DNA of 64,000 nt from an uncultured Brachyspira sp. (GTDB lineage Bacteria > Spirochaetota > Brachyspiria > Brachyspirales > Brachyspiraceae): NCBI RefSeq assembly GCF_934747485.1, contig NZ_CAKVGN010000001.1, positions 1 to 64,000 of the forward strand. Direction: 5' to 3'. Shown in pieces: positions 24,454 to 32,739 of the stretch (the stretch's first letter is position 1; each line of letters opens with the position of its first letter). The notes under the pieces were generated by a model. It did not search any database, was not told where the DNA came from, and saw only the letters and a program-made list of their open reading frames with translations. The translations under genes were made by a program, and so were the position numbers.

Positions 24454-26217
24454 ATGACTAAAGGTAAAGTAACTGCTATTATATCAAACCTAATTTCAAT
24501 AGAGGTAGACGGACCCGTTTCACAAAACGAGATATGTTTTGTATCTTGCGGGGAAGCCAAACTAATGGCAGAGGTTATTAAAATATCTGGTACTAGTGCT
24601 AGTGCTCAGGTATTTGAATCTACAAGGGGAATGAAATTAGGCGATGCCGTAGAGTTTACTGGTTCAATGTTGGAAATTGAATTAGGACCTGGACTTTTAG
24701 GTAAAAACTTTGACGGACTTCAAAATGACCTTGATAAATTAAAAGGTGTATTCTTAGAGAGAGGTAAATATAACAATCTTACTGAAGATAAAGATGCGAG
24801 ATACGACTTTACACCTATAGCTAAAGTTGGTGATGAAGTTGAGGCAGGAGATTGGATTGGTGCTGTTAAAGAGGGTTGGATTGACCACAAGATAATGGTT
24901 CCTTTCAAATTTGAAGGTAAAGGTGTTGTTGAAAGCGTAGTTTCTGCTGGAAATTATGGTTTAGAAGACACACTTGCTGTTATAAAAGATTCTAAAGGCG
25001 AAAAAGTTAATGTAACAATGGTACAAACTTGGCCTGTAAAACTTACTATTAAAGCTTACAAAGAAAAGCCAAGACCATTCAAATTGTTGGAGACTGGTGT
25101 TAGAACTATAGATACATTTAACCCTATCACTGAAGGCGGTACAGGATTTATTCCGGGACCATTCGGTGCAGGTAAAACAGTATTGCAGCACGCTTTGGCT
25201 ACTAACGCAAATGCTGACTTGATTATAATGACAGCTTGCGGTGAGAGGGCTAATGAGGTAGTAGAAATATTTACAGAGTTCCCAGAGCTTATAGACCCAA
25301 GAACAGGAAGAAGCTTGATGGAAAGAACAACAATCATCTGTAACACTTCAAACATGCCTGTTGCTGCTCGTGAGGCTTCAGTTTATGTAGGTATGACAGT
25401 AGCTGAATATTATAGGTCAATGGGACTTAAAGTACTTCTTCTTGCTGACTCTACTTCTCGTTGGGCACAAGCTTTAAGAGAGATGTCTAACAGACTTGAG
25501 GAATTACCTGGTCCAGATGCGTTCCCTATCGACTTGCCGGCTATTATTTCTAGTTTCTATGCGAGAGCAGGTTTCGTATACTTAAATAACGGAGAGACTG
25601 GTTCTATTACATTTATAGGTACAGTATCACCTGCAGGCGGTAACTTGAAAGAGCCTGTAACAGAATCTACTCGTAAAGCAGCTAGATGTTTCTACGCATT
25701 ATCACAAAAACGTGCTGACAGTAAAAGATATCCTGCTGTTGACCCATTAGATTCTTATTCTAAGTATATAGAATATCCAGAGTTCGTAGAGTTTTCAGAC
25801 ACTTATATAGAAAAAGGCTGGGCTGATAAAGTAACTAGAGCAAAAGATATAGCTAGAAGAGGTCAGGAAGCAAGCGACCAGATAAGCATTCTTGGTGACG
25901 ACGCAGTACCTCTTGAATACCATCAGCGTTTATGGAAAGCTGAGCTTATAGACTTCGTAATCTTACAGCAGGACGCTTTCGATAAAGTAGATAAAAACTG
26001 CCCAATAGAGAGACAAAAAGAATTATTAAATCAAGTTATGAAAGTTGTAGAAGCTGATTACAGATTTGATGATTACAGCGAAGTAGGTACTTATTTCAAA
26101 AGACTTATTAACGCATTCAAACAGATGAACTATTCTGTATATCAGTCTGAAGAACACAAAAAATACACAGCTGAGATGGAATCAATATTTGCTGAAAGGA
26201 GTATAACACATGCCTAA
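24454..26217 (+). CDS. atpA: V-type ATPase catalytic subunit A
   Basis: Nucleotide-hydrolysing subunit of the soluble sector. 587 residues, normal. An N-terminal beta-barrel is followed by the V-ATPase-specific insert (about 90-180), then Walker A GPFGAGKTVLQ, the catalytic Glu region ACGERANEVVEIF and LLADSTSRWAQALREMS. TTAGGAGAT precedes the ATG. It overlaps the subunit B gene by 8 bp, so the two are translationally coupled. Confidence 0.97.
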   Translation: MTKGKVTAIISNLISIEVDGPVSQNEICFVSCGEAKLMAEVIKISGTSASAQVFESTRGMKLGDAVEFTGSMLEIELGPGLLGKNFDGLQNDLDKLKGVFLERGKYNNLTEDKDARYDFTPIAKVGDEVEAGDWIGAVKEGWIDHKIMVPFKFEGKGVVESVVSAGNYGLEDTLAVIKDSKGEKVNVTMVQTWPVKLTIKAYKEKPRPFKLLETGVRTIDTFNPITEGGTGFIPGPFGAGKTVLQHALATNANADLIIMTACGERANEVVEIFTEFPELIDPRTGRSLMERTTIICNTSNMPVAAREASVYVGMTVAEYYRSMGLKVLLLADSTSRWAQALREMSNRLEELPGPDAFPIDLPAIISSFYARAGFVYLNNGETGSITFIGTVSPAGGNLKEPVTESTRKAARCFYALSQKRADSKRYPAVDPLDSYSKYIEYPEFVEFSDTYIEKGWADKVTRAKDIARRGQEASDQISILGDDAVPLEYHQRLWKAELIDFVILQQDAFDKVDKNCPIERQKELLNQVMKVVEADYRFDDYSEVGTYFKRLINAFKQMNYSVYQSEEHKKYTAEMESIFAERSITHA

Positions 26218-27535
26218 AGCATTTCAAAAAGTATATACAAAATTAGTACAAATTACTAAAGCAACCGTATCTTTAAGAGCAGAAAATGTTGGTAACGATG
26301 AGATGGCTCTTGTAGCTGGAAGACCTGCTCAGGTTGTAAAAATGATTGGAGATATTGTTACGCTTCAGGTTTTCCAAGGTACTGAAGGTATACCTACAAA
26401 CGCTGAAGTTGTATTCTTAGGCAGACCTCCTAAACTTAAAGTAAGCGAACTTCTTGCAGGAAGATTCTTTAACGCTTACGGTGAGCCTATAGACGGAGGT
26501 GCTGAAGTTGAAGGTAAAGAGGTAGAAATCGGAGGACCTTCTGTAAACCCTGTTAGAAGAAAACAGCCTTCAGAGCTTATTGCTACTGGTATTGCTGGAA
26601 TTGACCTTAACAACACACTTGTTACAGGACAAAAAATCCCATTCTTCGCAGACCCAGACCAACCTTATAACGCAGTACTTGCACAGGTTGCTTTGAGAGC
26701 TGAAGCTGACAAGATTATTCTTGGCGGTATGGGACTTTCTAACGATGACTACTTATCATTTAAAAATACATTTACTGAAGCTGGAGCATTAGACAAAATT
26801 ATATGTTTCATCAACACTACTGATGACCCTCCAGTAGAAAGACTTTTGATACCTGATATGGCTTGTACAGCTGCAGAATATTTCGCAGTTGAGCATAAGC
26901 AAAAAGTTCTTGTACTTCTTACAGACATGACTCTTTATGCCGATGCTTTAGCTATAGTATCAAACAAAATGGACCAGATTCCTTCTAAAGACTCTATGCC
27001 TGGTTCATTATATTCTGACCTTGCTAAAATATACGAAAAAGCAGCTCAGTTCCCTGACGGCGGTTCTATTACTATTATCGCTGTTACTACTCTTAACGAA
27101 GGTGATATTACTCACGCTGTACCAGACAACACTGGTTACATCACTGAAGGTCAGCTTTACTTAAGACGTGACTCTGATATAGGTAAAACAATCATCGACC
27201 CATTCAGAAGTCTTTCACGTTTGAAACAGTTGGTTATAGGTAAGAAAACTAGAGAAGATCACCCTGCTGTAATGAACACTTTAGTTCGTCTTTATTCAGA
27301 TGCTGCTAACGCTAAAATGAAAAAAGAAAACGGTTTCGACTTAACTGAGTATGATGAAAGATGTTTGAAATATGCTGCTGAATATTCTGAAAGATTATTA
27401 GCAATAGACATTAACATTAAAATTGATGAGATGTTAGAGACTGGTTGGGAATTAATGGGTAAATATTTCAGTAAAGCCGAAGTGGGTGTAAAAGAATCTC
27501 TTGTAGAAAAATATGGTAAATGGACAAATAATTAA
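26210..27535 (+). CDS. atpB: V-type ATPase regulatory subunit B
   Basis: Non-catalytic nucleotide-binding subunit that alternates with A. 441 residues. The Walker A region is replaced, as usual for B (TGQKIPFFADPDQPYN), and the conserved TDMTLYADAL and PGSLYSDLAKIYEKAG-like (here EKAAQFPDGG) segments are present. It starts within the end of atpA. Codon use in atpA and atpB is richer in C-ending codons than in neighbours, as expected for highly expressed genes. Confidence 0.96.
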   Translation: MPKAFQKVYTKLVQITKATVSLRAENVGNDEMALVAGRPAQVVKMIGDIVTLQVFQGTEGIPTNAEVVFLGRPPKLKVSELLAGRFFNAYGEPIDGGAEVEGKEVEIGGPSVNPVRRKQPSELIATGIAGIDLNNTLVTGQKIPFFADPDQPYNAVLAQVALRAEADKIILGGMGLSNDDYLSFKNTFTEAGALDKIICFINTTDDPPVERLLIPDMACTAAEYFAVEHKQKVLVLLTDMTLYADALAIVSNKMDQIPSKDSMPGSLYSDLAKIYEKAAQFPDGGSITIIAVTTLNEGDITHAVPDNTGYITEGQLYLRRDSDIGKTIIDPFRSLSRLKQLVIGKKTREDHPAVMNTLVRLYSDAANAKMKKENGFDLTEYDERCLKYAAEYSERLLAIDINIKIDEMLETGWELMGKYFSKAEVGVKESLVEKYGKWTNN

Positions 27536-27560
27536 TTTATAAAAAAGTAGGTTAAAAAAT

Positions 27561-28160
27561 ATGGCATTAAAGTTTCAATACAATAAAACGGCTCTTCAAA
27601 ACCTAAGACGCCAGCTTTCCATTCGTGAGAAAGCTTTGCCTACTTTGAAAAGTAAAGAGGCAGCACTTCGTCTTGAGGTGAGAAAGATTACCGCTGAGAT
27701 TGAATTACTTAAAGAAGAATATCAAGCCCTTGTGAAACAAAATCAAAACTATAATGGTTTTTGGACTGAGTTTCCTGAGATTGTTAAGATTAGAAATGTA
27801 AACTCTGAGCAAAAAAATATTGCCGGTGTTAAAGTTTCTATATTAACAGGTATAGATTTTGATATTGAAAATGTCAGCATGTTTAATATGCCTTCTTGGA
27901 TTAGGCTTGCCATTAATATGTTTGAGCTTCTTATGACATTACAAATAAAAATTGAAATGACTGAGGCAAGACTCAACGCTTTGGCTTATGCGAGGAAGAA
28001 AACTACTCAGAAAGTTAACCTTTATGAGAAAGTGCAAATTCCTGAGTATAAAACAGCTATAATCAAAATTAAAAGGTATATGGAAGATGAAGAAAATTTA
28101 AGTAAGTCTTCTCAAAAGATAGTAAAAGAAAGAAACAGAGCTAAGGAGGCGTCTTTATGA
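27561..28160 (+). CDS. atpD: V-type ATPase subunit D
   Basis: Central rotor shaft subunit inserted into the A3B3 hexamer. 199 residues, mainly two long helices: the start FQYNKTALQNLRRQLSIREK matches the family, and the C-terminal helix has YARKKTTQKVNLYEKVQIP. In other V-ATPases D is paired with subunit F, which is not found here. It overlaps the next gene by 4 bp (ATGA). Confidence 0.93.
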   Translation: MALKFQYNKTALQNLRRQLSIREKALPTLKSKEAALRLEVRKITAEIELLKEEYQALVKQNQNYNGFWTEFPEIVKIRNVNSEQKNIAGVKVSILTGIDFDIENVSMFNMPSWIRLAINMFELLMTLQIKIEMTEARLNALAYARKKTTQKVNLYEKVQIPEYKTAIIKIKRYMEDEENLSKSSQKIVKERNRAKEASL

Positions 28161-30016
28161 TTAGAAAAATGAAGAAACTCTCTCTCTTTGTCTTTCATGA
28201 GGATAGGGAAAAAACTCTAAATGATTTAGCTTCTCTTGGAGTTGTGCATATAGAAATTGCTAACGGTGTTTCATCTGAAAGTATAGAAAATATTGCCGCT
28301 CAAAAAAATGATGCTAATAGAGCTAAAAGTATTATAAATGCTGCTTTATCTGATGCTAAAAAAGCTAAGAAAGATGTAGCTAACTTAAAAGCAACTGATA
28401 CTAACAAAAAAGCATCTGATGTAATAGAAAATGTTTTGCAGTTATCTCAATCTTCTGATAAATTAAAAGCTGAAAGAGATAACCTTAAAAAAGAATTGTC
28501 TATTATAGCTCCTTTTGGAAGTTTTAGCTTTGATAAGATTAATAACTTAAAAGAAAAAACTTCTTATGATATATCATTTTTTAATGGTCCTATTAAGGAG
28601 TATGAAGCTTATAATTTTGGGGATATATTCACTTATGCTGTAAAAGAAGAGGCTGGTAAGGTTTATTTTGTTGCTTTCAAGAAAGAGGGCAGCGAAGAGG
28701 CTATTCCTTTCGATATAGTTAATATTCCTAATAAATCTTATGATGAATTAAAAACTCAAATAGCTGAACTTGACAGCAAAATAGAGAATATTGAAAATGA
28801 TATAATAAAAAATCAGATATATATAGAATCTATTAACAAAGAAGTAGATAATCTTAATTTACAGAATCATTTTGAAGAGGCTAAAGAGAGTTTTGTAGCT
28901 AGTGAGGTTACAGAAGGCAAGATACTTTATGTTGAAGCTTATGTACCTAAAGATAAAGAGAGCGAAGTTAAAACTTTACTCGACAGCAAAAAAATAGCTT
29001 ACATAATGGAAGAGCCTACAAAAGATGATAATGTACCTGTTGAGCTTAAAAACAATAAGTATTCTTCTGCTTATGAGCTTATTACAAAATTGTTCCAATT
29101 GCCTAATTATTTCGAGATAGATTTAACTCCTATGATAGCAGTTTTCTATCCGTTATTTTTCGCTTATTGTTTTGGGGACTCTGGTTATGGTATAGTATTA
29201 ACTATAGTAGCTTTGGTAGGTTTATTTACTGTGCTAAAAGGACAATTAAGAGGTATTGGTATACTTGCTTTAACACTTGGAATATGTACTACTATTATGG
29301 GTGTAATTAATGGGGGAAGTTTCTTTGGTGTAAGCATACCTTCTAATACTCAAATACCTATATTTGCTACTTTAAGTAAGTATTTAATAATTACAGATAT
29401 AAAAGAAAATTGGTTCTTAACTCCATTCAATACAGCATTACTTATAGGTGTACTTCATATATGTTTTGCTTTAGTAGTTGGTGTTATAGACAGAATAAAA
29501 ACTAGTGCTATAGGTGATATATTTGCAGCTGTTGGTAAGCTTTTATTTATACCAAGTCTTGTTTTATGGTTCTTGGGTGATATGCAGAAAATGCAAGTTA
29601 TCAAACAATTCAGCTCTATATATTATATAACTATGCTTGTTGGTTTGGTATTCTTAGTAATACTTTCTAATGTTGGTAAAAAACCAGATGTATTAAACTC
29701 TATACTTGGTGTTTATTTTGCGGCAACTGGTATAATGGGTGATACACTTTCTTATATACGTTTGTTTGCATTAGGTGCTTCTGGTTCTATATTGGCATTG
29801 GTAATTAACCAAATAGGTATGAGTTTCAAAGCTATACCGGGTGTTGGTGTTGTTATAATGGTAGTGTTCTTAGTATTCGGACACATAGCTATATTCGCAT
29901 TAAACATACTTGGTGCTTTGGTACACCCTTTAAGATTAACATTTGTAGAGTTCTACAATAACGTTGGTTTTGAAGGCGGCGGTAAGGAATATAAGCCGCT
30001 TAAAAAGGCAGCTTAA
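28157..30016 (+). CDS. atpI: V-type ATPase subunit I (a-subunit)
   Basis: Stator membrane subunit that forms the ion half-channels. 619 residues: an N-terminal soluble half with two long coiled coils (about 50-110 and 195-235), then about seven or eight membrane helices from residue 325. The essential Arg is in SYIRLFALGASGS, and the gating region HPLRLTFVEFYNNVGFEGGG near the C-terminus is intact. The next gene is the proteolipid ring subunit that faces this Arg. Confidence 0.95.
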   Translation: MIRKMKKLSLFVFHEDREKTLNDLASLGVVHIEIANGVSSESIENIAAQKNDANRAKSIINAALSDAKKAKKDVANLKATDTNKKASDVIENVLQLSQSSDKLKAERDNLKKELSIIAPFGSFSFDKINNLKEKTSYDISFFNGPIKEYEAYNFGDIFTYAVKEEAGKVYFVAFKKEGSEEAIPFDIVNIPNKSYDELKTQIAELDSKIENIENDIIKNQIYIESINKEVDNLNLQNHFEEAKESFVASEVTEGKILYVEAYVPKDKESEVKTLLDSKKIAYIMEEPTKDDNVPVELKNNKYSSAYELITKLFQLPNYFEIDLTPMIAVFYPLFFAYCFGDSGYGIVLTIVALVGLFTVLKGQLRGIGILALTLGICTTIMGVINGGSFFGVSIPSNTQIPIFATLSKYLIITDIKENWFLTPFNTALLIGVLHICFALVVGVIDRIKTSAIGDIFAAVGKLLFIPSLVLWFLGDMQKMQVIKQFSSIYYITMLVGLVFLVILSNVGKKPDVLNSILGVYFAATGIMGDTLSYIRLFALGASGSILALVINQIGMSFKAIPGVGVVIMVVFLVFGHIAIFALNILGALVHPLRLTFVEFYNNVGFEGGGKEYKPLKKAA

Positions 30017-30087
30017 TTAGTTTTTTATATATAAAAATATTTAATAATTAAAAAAAAGAAAATAATCTAAAAAAGGAGATTTTAACT

Positions 30088-30555
30088 ATGGGTTTTACAA
30101 TGAACACAGCGCTTTTATTAGGATATATAGGAGCGGGTATAATGGTAGGTATGTCTGGTATTGGTAGTGCGGTTGGTACTTCTATTTCTGCTATGACTAC
30201 TGTTGGAGCTTTGAAAAAAAATAAAGATGCATTTGGTAGCTGTCTTGTTTTAAGTGCGTTGCCTGGTACACAAGGTCTTTATGGTTTTGCTGCTTTCTTC
30301 ATTATGCAGCCTTATTTGACTGCTGATATCACTATCTTCCAAGGTGCTGCTATATTGGGTGCTGGTATTGCTGTTGGTTTAGCTTGTATGGTTTCAGCTA
30401 TATTCCAAGGTAAAGTTTGTGCTAATGGTGTTGAGGCTATAGGTAATGGTTATGATGTATTTGGTAACACTATCATCGTTGCTGTATTCCCAGAACTTTA
30501 CGCTATCGTTTCTTTCGCTACAGCATTCTTAATCAGCGGTGTTTTAGGTGCTTAA
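30088..30555 (+). CDS. atpK: V-type ATPase proteolipid subunit K
   Basis: Membrane rotor ring subunit, 155 residues, four helices formed by two related hairpins. The ion-binding carboxylate is Glu136 in FPELYAIV. Leu58, Thr61, Gln62, Tyr65, Gln107 and Glu136 are all in place, each exactly 3 residues below the Na+-site residues Leu61, Thr64, Gln65, Tyr68, Gln110 and Glu139 of Enterococcus hirae NtpK, so Na+ is the probable coupling ion. AAAGGAG precedes the ATG; a strong terminator follows. Confidence 0.95.
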   Translation: MGFTMNTALLLGYIGAGIMVGMSGIGSAVGTSISAMTTVGALKKNKDAFGSCLVLSALPGTQGLYGFAAFFIMQPYLTADITIFQGAAILGAGIAVGLACMVSAIFQGKVCANGVEAIGNGYDVFGNTIIVAVFPELYAIVSFATAFLISGVLGA

Positions 30556-30582
30556 TATCAATTAATAAAAGTGAAATAAATA

Positions 30583-30621
30583 AAATCCGTAGGAGTTGTA
30601 ATAGCTCTTACGGATTTTTTT
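30583..30621 (+). terminator. Intrinsic terminator of the V-ATPase operon
   Basis: AAATCCGTAGGAG (30583-30595) pairs with CTCTTACGGATTT (30605-30617), one G-U pair, followed by T-rich DNA to 30621. The rest of the gap up to 30856 is AT-rich with nothing recognised except a possible TATAAT at 30832-30837. Confidence 0.85.
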
Positions 30622-30856
30622 ATTTTAAAAAACTATTATAAATAGTATTTTTTATTAAAACTAACAAAAAATAAATTGCTTTTTTTATATTTTAATATAT
30701 ACTCAAAAATTATTGGTATAAGGTATACAAATATGTTTTTCCCTATAATTTATTATTTTCCGCATCTATAAAATATCTTTTAAGTAGACAGTTAGTCTAT
30801 AAATAAATTTCATTATCTAAATTAAAATAATTATAATATTTAAAAGGGGTATGCAA

Positions 30857-32641
30857 ATGCATAGACAATTTTTAGTTTTTTTATTTTTATTGTTATTAAC
30901 AATTTCATGTGGAAAATCTTCAGAAACCACAGAAAATAAAGTAAACATCAAGATTATTGCTCAATCTTTTGATGAGAAATCTTTAAATGTAATGAGAGAT
31001 ATACTTTCAAAAAGCGGATTTAATCCTACTATCAGTATGCTCCCAGATTATGCGAGTTTTATGGGTCAGTTGGAAGCTAATAATTATGATATAGCAATTA
31101 CCAGCTGGAATACTGTAACAGGAACCCCAGATTATGCTGTAAGATCATTATTTATAAGCGATGGAGATTATAACGCTTCTAAAATATCAAATGCTAAGTT
31201 AGATGAACTTATAGAAAAAGCAGCGGCAGAGTCTTTTGAAGATTCTAAAGCTACATATTCTGAAATAGAAAAAGTTATTATAGATGAAAATGCATATATT
31301 ATACCATTATACAACAGAGTAAAAACTCAAGCTTTCAATAAAACTATATTAGATGAAAATACAGTTCAGATATACAAAGCAGCTTCTATTAATGCAGGGG
31401 CAATATCATTTGTAGATAAAGCAAAAAATGAAACTGAGCCTTTATATATAAGCCAGTCTCTATCTTCATTAACTTCTTTAGACCCAATAAAAGGAAATGA
31501 TGGTTCTATTAATTTCATCAATAATCAAATGTATGTAAGAATAGTAACTTTGACTACTAATGACCAAATAAGCACTGAGAATTCTTTATCATACAATTAT
31601 GCTATAGCAAGCGGAAATAAAGATTATTATTTTATTTTAAGAGATGATATATATTTTGCTAAAGTAGAAGATAGAAAAGCAGTTAATACAGGTGAGAGAG
31701 TTGGTGCTAGCGATGTAGTATTTTCATTAAACAGAGCTAAAGATAGAAATAGCGTTCCTAATCACAGAACATATAGTCTTCACAGCAGTATGGATAAAAT
31801 TTCTATAGTAACTGATATAAATGAACTTAAAAATACTAAGACAGCTGCAAGTGATGTTTATACAGAACTTTCTAAAAACTTGCCTGCTCCTATAAGTTCT
31901 CTTACTTCTTCTACTGCTCAGGCTGATAATAAAAATGGAGTATATCAAGTAGTAAAAATTACAACAATAAACCCATTCCCTCAAGTGCTTAATTATTTGG
32001 CACATCAATCTGCCGGTATAGTAAGTGAAAAGCAAATTAAAAAAGTAAACACTTATAATGTTGCTAATTATGACCCTCAGAAAGATATTTGTTATGGTGA
32101 TGAATCAACAATAACAGAAGGAAATAGCTATAACAATACTTTATGTACTAGCGGACAGTATATTGCTATTTATAAAAATGATTATGAAGTAGTTTTAGAA
32201 AGAAATCCTGGATTTATGGCAGATACTGATAAATTCCCTAAAATAAAAACAATAAATATAAAATTTATAAAAGATTTAGATGCTGCTGTATCTTCTTTGA
32301 GAAGCGGAGACCTTTATATATTATATGATATAGTAGCTGATAAATTAAAAGTAATAGAAAGTGACAGCAACTTAGTTCTTCAAACTGTACCAAGTAATGC
32401 TTTAATATTTACTTTTATTAATATGTCAGACGGACATGTTACTAAAGATGTTAATGTAAGAAAGGCTATTTTATATTCTATAGACCAAAATGCTTTTATA
32501 GCTGTTAATGATGGCTATGCTTATAAGGCTTATACTACTCTTACACCATTGGTTGATACTGGTAATGTTTTAACAGCAGATAAAGATAAGGCTAAAGAAT
32601 ATTTAAAAGCTTATGAAGAAAGTAATGGGGCTTCTAAATAA
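30857..32641 (+). CDS. Peptide-type ABC transporter binding lipoprotein, apparently circularly permuted
   Basis: 594 residues, SBP_bac_5 (DppA/OppA) family. The ATG at 30857 is chosen over 30851 because AAAGGGG lies 7 bases before it. A signal peptide ends in the relaxed lipobox TISC (Cys18), so the protein is probably lipid-anchored. Residues of about 29-170 correspond to the C-terminal part of normal members (FMGQLEANNYDIAITSWN, KATYSEIEKVIIDENAYIIPLY). From about residue 196 the normal N-terminal part begins (SLTSLDPIKGND, then VGASDVVFSLNRAKD), running through VVLERNPGFMAD and VNVRKAILYSIDQNAFI and stopping at DKDKAKEYLKAYEES, where the missing part would follow. It heads the importer operon. 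Confidence 0.85.
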   Translation: MHRQFLVFLFLLLLTISCGKSSETTENKVNIKIIAQSFDEKSLNVMRDILSKSGFNPTISMLPDYASFMGQLEANNYDIAITSWNTVTGTPDYAVRSLFISDGDYNASKISNAKLDELIEKAAAESFEDSKATYSEIEKVIIDENAYIIPLYNRVKTQAFNKTILDENTVQIYKAASINAGAISFVDKAKNETEPLYISQSLSSLTSLDPIKGNDGSINFINNQMYVRIVTLTTNDQISTENSLSYNYAIASGNKDYYFILRDDIYFAKVEDRKAVNTGERVGASDVVFSLNRAKDRNSVPNHRTYSLHSSMDKISIVTDINELKNTKTAASDVYTELSKNLPAPISSLTSSTAQADNKNGVYQVVKITTINPFPQVLNYLAHQSAGIVSEKQIKKVNTYNVANYDPQKDICYGDESTITEGNSYNNTLCTSGQYIAIYKNDYEVVLERNPGFMADTDKFPKIKTINIKFIKDLDAAVSSLRSGDLYILYDIVADKLKVIESDSNLVLQTVPSNALIFTFINMSDGHVTKDVNVRKAILYSIDQNAFIAVNDGYAYKAYTTLTPLVDTGNVLTADKDKAKEYLKAYEESNGASK

Positions 32642-32654
32642 TTATTAATAAAAA

Positions 32655-32706
32655 AATAGTTTTGTAGGTGTATATATTTATTTACTTACAAAACTATTAT
32701 TTTTTA
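32655..32706 (+). terminator. Attenuator-like terminator after the binding protein gene
   Basis: AATAGTTTTGTAGGT (32655-32669) pairs with ACTTACAAAACTATT (32684-32698), one G-U pair, followed by ATTTTTTATT. It sits between the binding protein and permease genes and probably makes the binding protein more abundant than the membrane parts. Confidence 0.7.
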
Positions 32707-32739
32707 TTGTTTAATTTAAAAAAATATAGAGACGTTAAA

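Noticed and set aside
32668..32739. Longer start (GTG) of the DppB-like permease
   Set aside because: It would lie inside the terminator hairpin; the ATG at 32740 is better placed.
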